Assembly: GCF_000208865.1 (NCBI RefSeq)
Contig: NC_018391.1
Span: 1,364,001-1,428,000, forward strand
DNA: 64,000 nt
Direction: 5' to 3'
DNA from: Neospora caninum Liverpool
Taxonomy: Eukaryota; Apicomplexa; Conoidasida; Eucoccidiorida; Sarcocystidae
Positions 59,201 through 64,000 of the stretch are shown piece after piece. Within the stretch, counting starts at the first letter, position 1; every line of letters starts with the position of its first letter. Below the pieces are notes generated by a model that was given only the letters and a program-made list of their open reading frames with translations, made no database searches and was not told the origin of the DNA. A program made the translations under genes and the position numbers.

Positions 59201-62200
59201 TTGTGGAACATGCCTACCCATCGACTCAGGTTTCGAAGCCTGCGCGGTCTCTGTCTCTTGTGCCGCCGTCCCCGACAGAGGGCTGCCTTCGCCGTGTCTG
59301 CGGCCTCGCGCAGGCGACCGGCCTGACGGAAGGGATCGAGCGCCTCTTTGGTTCGCAGCGAAGGACTCCTCCGAGAGAGGCCGAAATTTGAGGAGAGGGG
59401 GGAGTTTCTGTTTCATAAGCTGGGCAAACTCCATCGCTTGGTCCTCTCGAGCACCCCCAGAAGAGGCGGTCGCGCTGTCCCTTCAGCGGAGAAAGAGCGG
59501 AGACACAAAGGGGAGAGAGAGCGCTGGGGAGGAGTTCGGGAGCGAGATATGAGACAAAGACCAGATGGAGTGGCCCTGCAGAACCGTTCCCACCATAGCG
59601 AGAATTCGGAAACAATTAGAGAAGAAAGCGGGGAGAGAAAACGGAGAGAAGCCCCCCAGATGCGCTCCGCGACTAGGGACAGGAACACCCCGCAGGCGGC
59701 TACCGAGAGATGACGAACCGATTGCTTGCTAAGGAGTTATCTGGGCGTGAAAGTTCCATCAAACCGAAAGCCGCTTGTAAGAAGCGGGGTGGAGACTACG
59801 CCCTACGTGGATTGGCTAACAGCCAATAAGTCAAGAGTACCAACGTGTACCGGTATCTGCACAGTGAATCCATATATCTCCGTGATTCACTGCAAATAGA
59901 TACTATACATCAATACATATCTCCACGCCATCATATACGCGGGTATGTGTTTTTCGCAGTGTCGCCTCTGAGACAAAAGCTTCTTGTGCTTGACCGTCTT
60001 GTTGGCGCCGGCCGAGCTCAGTCGCTGTTTTGGCCCAGGACAGAGTCAGGTCCGTTTTTGTCTCGGTCATTTTAAGCTTTGGTGCTCAACCCGTCGTCTT
60101 TACCGGCCCTCTTCGGGGGTCAGCAGGAAAGCCACGTCTCTGGGGCACACCTGGAAGCGATTGCGAGGACAGATTGAATGAGAAAGGCGCCTCTCTCTTG
60201 ATGAAGGCGCAGCGTCGCGTTCGGGTGCAAACCGAATACTTCTGGTTTGTCTTCGACTGGCAGCGTCTCCACATACTCGTTGAGAGCTTCCAGCGAGCCT
60301 GCGTACGGAATTCGCTGCAGGCCTAAGAAGCGAGACAACATACCAGAGTCAGGCATTCCGGCAGTTTCCCTTCGCAGCGTATCGCGCTCCGGGGTGTATC
60401 GACACCGCCCCAGAAAAGGCGGCGAACCACGTGGTCTTCTCACGATGCCGCGCAGGCGAGGCCAGCGAGAGAGCGATGGAGTTTTTGAACGCTCTTGGCG
60501 TTCGCTTCGCATTTTACCGGGCGTGCCCGACGCAGCGCGTTGTTTGTTTCCTGGAAGACGCACCCCCGCGTCCCAGATTTTTCGTTTCCGATTTCCACAC
60601 CTGTCTAGACCCGACCGTGTCAATCGACTGATGTTTACGACACGTCTGAGAGGCCTGGGATGCTAAAGACAACCAAACCGTTTGCAGTCCCGGCTGCTTC
60701 GCGCAATGCTATCCGTCCAAATATATGTGGTGGTGGACCATTAGAGATATCTAAAGCCTTTGCAGCAGAACCCGTAATAGGTGCGTTCGACGAAAAAATA
60801 GAAGATCCCAATACGTCGAAAACTCAGAATGTTCCTTGGTGGCGTCCAGTTCTCACCAAGGTGAGAGAGCGCGTCCTCCTCAAGAACGACTTCCGGAGAC
60901 ACGTAGAGGGACAGGAGGTTCGCTAGACATCTTCTGTCCCACTCGTCTGTGACGCAGCCGCCGTAGTTGATATTGCCGACGAGGTACTGGAGCGGAAGGA
61001 AATCAAAGTCCTCGACTTTCTCTTGGCGCTCAAACAGGCTCTTAAACAGCACGAGCGAGGCGTCCAAGTCGCTCTCCGTGAAGTAGTGGCCCACGTTCCA
61101 CCCCAGGGATCCAAAAGTTCGGCGGCCCTAAAAGCAAAGAAGGCCAACGGGAAACGGGATCGCGTGCGGAACGGAAATCAGAGTCGCGTGCCGCGTTGCA
61201 CGCGGCTGGCTAGACACCGAAACTGCCGCTGCAAACGCTTCATCTGAACTCCTGGTGAACACGACGAGCCTAGAAGGCGAAAGGTTCGCGCCGACCTCCT
61301 CGCCGAAGAAGAACTTGGGGAAACCTCCGAGGCGTCTTTCGACCTCAAACACGGAAACCCCACACACGCGCCGTCTTTTCGCGGTCCAGCATCGAGCTGC
61401 CTAACTGAAGGCCTCGCCTGTTGGCCCTGCATCCGCGAGAGTAGGTGTATCCAAAATACGAGCTCCGCGTTCCCCGCTCCCATGCCTACGGTCTGGTGTC
61501 GCGGCTGGGAGGAGGCATTCTGTTCGAAGCCTCACCTGGACGACTGCATGGAAAAACTGGAGAGCAAAGCGGATGCGAGTCCACGCGTCTGCCTTGCGGC
61601 CGCTCTCGGACTCAGAGACGCCCTCGGGGGCCCGACCAAAGAGATCCAGATCCTCCCGGGTGTAGTTCATGATGGACCGCTTCAAAGTCGCTCTAAAACC
61701 AGGAGCGCAGAGCCGACAAGGCAGAAACCCAGACCGCGCGCAGACGTGCGACAAATATCCACAGCGGCATCTGGTCACCAACCTCGAATTCGTTAAGGGG
61801 GCCAGGCGCCGCTCAGACACCGAGAACCCTTTTTACGGAAAAACACGCACAGACGTCAATCTCTGTTAACAGTATGCACATAGAGACACTTTTGAAACCT
61901 AGGCCGATTCGTATGCTTATATATATGCATGTATGTGTACACATATGGATGCGTCTCTATATGCATATGTACGCATAGATTAAAAGCCATGTGTATATAC
62001 ATGTACATATATATATATATATATATGTGACTGTACGCATACATATGTCAACCGTGTACCTGAATAGGCAGGAAGAGAAAAGTCCTGTAACTTTGTGGGC
62101 TCCTACCGAATTCCACTGGGGGGTTCTACAGTGACTTTTAAGCTGTTTTTCAGGACAGAAACAGGGAAATAGGGTGCCGGCATTGACGTCATGAAGAGGC

Positions 62201-62543
62201 GAAATTTGGGCGAAACAGCTGTGTCTCGTTCTCTGTTCTGCAGACTTGCTGAGGGCGACGAACGCGGGGAAGGAGACGAGCACGAAGCAGATTCCGCCTC
62301 AGACAGAGAAAATACAAACCGCTCCAGCACTGGCATCCAACTCTTCGCGAGATGGCAGTTCTGTAGCAGCACCCAGCTTCCATCTCTGAACATGACGATA
62401 GCCAGAACAGGCCGCACACACGATGTCGAAAACACATATCTGCATGTATATCTATCATTCTATCTCTATCTCTATCCATCTAATCATATCCATTTCTGAG
62501 TACATCAATCAAAATCTATCAAATCTATCTATCTATGCATTCA

Positions 62544-62628
<85 letters not shown>

Positions 62629-64000
62629 CTATATCTCTATATCTATCTATATTTCCCTGTATGTTTACATGTATCTTTCCATATATAAGTATGCGGNNNN
62701 NNNNNNNNNNNNNNNNNNNNNNNNNNNNNNNNNNNNNNNNNNNNNNNNNNNNNNNNNNNNNNNNNNNNNNNNNNNNNNNNNNNNNNNNNNNNNNNNCGGG
62801 GAGAGAATGAAGAGGAGAGGCGCGCTGTGGGAGGTCGCCGCAAAGATGTCTTCGAAGCGAGGGGGACTGAAATCCACAAAGGACTGACCTAACACCAGGA
62901 CGATCAACTGTTGAACAGCGGAGATGACCTGAGCAGAAGCAGCGAGAGCAGGGACCGCATGCGGCTGAGTGTGGGTGCCTCAGAAAAAGGCTTCAAAACG
63001 AGAAGAGAGAGGCATGTGGAAAGGGAAAACGAGAAGGCGTGGTCAAGCCAGTGGAGCGCGGAACACAAAGACGCGTGTCCACTCTTTCGGTCGAGCGGTT
63101 CTCTCTCCATGTCTCGCCTCCACTGCATCAACAACGTTGTGTGCGTTTTCGAGGCTCACCTGTCGGCTGCGAATAGCTTTCACTAGGAGAAGTCGCGGAA
63201 GGTACTTTCCATCTTCCGAGAGTTCGGGGAAAGGGAAGGGCGTTTCGTGGAGACTCATGTCGCCGTCTATCCAGAGCAGCCAGGCCTCTTTGTGGTTCTC
63301 AATATGCGCACACAACCCCGAGAAAACCTTCAAGTTCGCTTCCAGAACATGCACGTTTCTCCACTCCTGTTCCGAAAACAGAGACGGCAAAGGGTTGGGC
63401 GGAGGACTCTCTTCTCCGACGCTCGAAACGCCTCGCAAAAAGACTTGCCAAGCCTGAAACAGAAGCCGACGCCAAACAGAAGGGAAAAAGGAAAGCAAAA
63501 AACAGGAGAACAAAGCAGACAGGGAGAAGTCTTCATCTTCTTTGAGGCGTACGCAGCTCCTCACCAGTGTATGTGCGTGTGCCTGCATCCGTCTCTCGCT
63601 TCCTCCCCTCTCTTCCTCTCTTCCGCCACACGTGGTGTCCTGCAGTTAATTTCCAAGTGCAGGCACAGCCCTAGGCCTCTCGACGGAGATGGAGTGCGTG
63701 CGCGGTGCCAGGCGGAGTTTGTCAGGGTCTCCTGATTGCGATCGCCAAGGCGTGAACACAGCCACAGTACAGGCACATCTACGCCTTTGTTTCCACGCAT
63801 AAACTCCACACAACGATTTCATCTTCCCACAGGCGCTTTCCGCACCCCTCCCTTCCGTTTTCATTTCCTCTAAAAGTCGAGACCTTTTCTCGGAGCGTTG
63901 CGGCTTACCTCGTGGTGGAAATCCCGGCGCTCTCGCCTGAGAACTTCCACAGCGAGAAGGAAGGCGAAGAGTAACTTGTGTTGGTGAAACAGGCCTCTGG
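56237..64000 (-). CDS. Axonemal-type dynein heavy chain, C-terminal part
   Basis: The gene enters from the right edge and ends at 56237. Exons on the minus strand are 64000-63909, 63453-63160, 62928 into the N gap, 62385-62107, 61692-61536, 61127-60857, 60322-60151, 59480-59069, 58769-58638, 57918-57662, 57116-56881 and 56340-56237. All junctions agree in phase except across the gap. Diagnostic motifs in order are FSPPRFEDIFAATSHSAPLL (family TPLVFILSP, start of AAA6), SWVLLQNCHLAKSWM, FFHAVVQ joined to GRRTFGSLGWN, YLVGNINYGGCVTDEWDRRC, LPVEDKPEVFGLHPNA, YPSLKPLGSWYEDFLQR, FWISGFFFPQGFLTAVLQ, GCYVYGLYIDGARWN, YSCPVYKTMRRAGVLSSTG and HSTNFIAAVDLPTDQ. These are the AAA6 and C-terminal domains of inner-arm axonemal dyneins. 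In coccidians it would serve the flagellated microgamete. The STTGHSTNF motif is split by the last intron. About 846 codons are in the window, a small part of a typical 4000-residue chain. Confidence 0.95.
62007..62026. repeat. (AT)n microsatellite
   Basis: A short perfect AT run within a dynein intron, in a wider ATATGTA-rich tract at about 61915-62050. Confidence 0.85.
62544..62628. repeat. (ATCT)n tetranucleotide microsatellite, about 21 copies
   Basis: A perfect ATCT run flanked by degenerate CTAT-rich sequence lies in the dynein intron next to the assembly gap. It probably caused the gap. Confidence 0.95.
62697..62796. other. Assembly gap (100 N)
   Basis: Exactly 100 N, a conventional placeholder for a gap of unknown size. 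It cuts the dynein exon that begins at 62928, right after the LLFILSP motif. The family has about 40 to 50 further residues here before the SWVLLQNCHL exon at 62385. Confidence 0.99.

Overview
The window is nuclear DNA of a coccidian apicomplexan, most likely Toxoplasma gondii or a close relative (Hammondia, Neospora). This is inferred from genes with many short introns (strong GTAAGN donors, pyrimidine-rich acceptors), GC-rich coding exons, frequent TGCATGC motifs in non-coding DNA, and TA, CA and ATCT microsatellites. It is not a bacterial or plasmid segment: there are no operons, ribosome binding sites or insertion sequences. One 100-base assembly gap (N) lies at 62697-62796.

Layout from left to right. 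(1) The minus-strand 5' part of a SulP-family anion transporter (1-1300) runs off the left edge. (2) A long spacer (1301-6135). (3) A plus-strand five-exon gene of unknown function (6136-10018). (4) A convergent spacer. (5) Minus-strand 20S proteasome alpha-2 subunit, four exons (12572-15004). (6) A divergent promoter region, then the plus-strand TMEM234-like membrane protein, five tiny exons (16348-18752). (7) A single-exon plus-strand hypothetical gene (18973-19854). (8) The plus-strand POL5/MYBBP1A homologue, 11 exons and about 2092 residues (22876-33701). (9) A minus-strand ubiquitin-binding (MIU/UIM) protein, three exons (35886-37810). (10) A minus-strand kinesin-13, 13 recognised exons (41480-50161), with a 17-copy 34-bp minisatellite in an intron and an unresolved N-terminus. 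(11) A lower-GC stretch (about 52850-56236) with a broken plus-strand EGF-like gene. (12) The minus-strand 3' half-module (AAA6/C-terminal region) of an axonemal-type dynein heavy chain (56237 to beyond 64000).

For the multi-exon genes I built exon chains by hand and required each donor/acceptor pair to agree in reading phase. All chains close in phase except at the N gap in the dynein gene and at the unknown first exon of the kinesin gene. The genes do not form one pathway. They are housekeeping functions (proteasome, ribosome-biogenesis factor, ubiquitin binding, anion transport) and cytoskeletal motors (kinesin-13 for microtubule depolymerisation, dynein for the flagellated microgamete). 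I did not find a new multi-gene system. The most notable unexplained items are the unknown five-exon gene, the EGF-like gene with three single-base shifts at homopolymers, and the intronic minisatellite.
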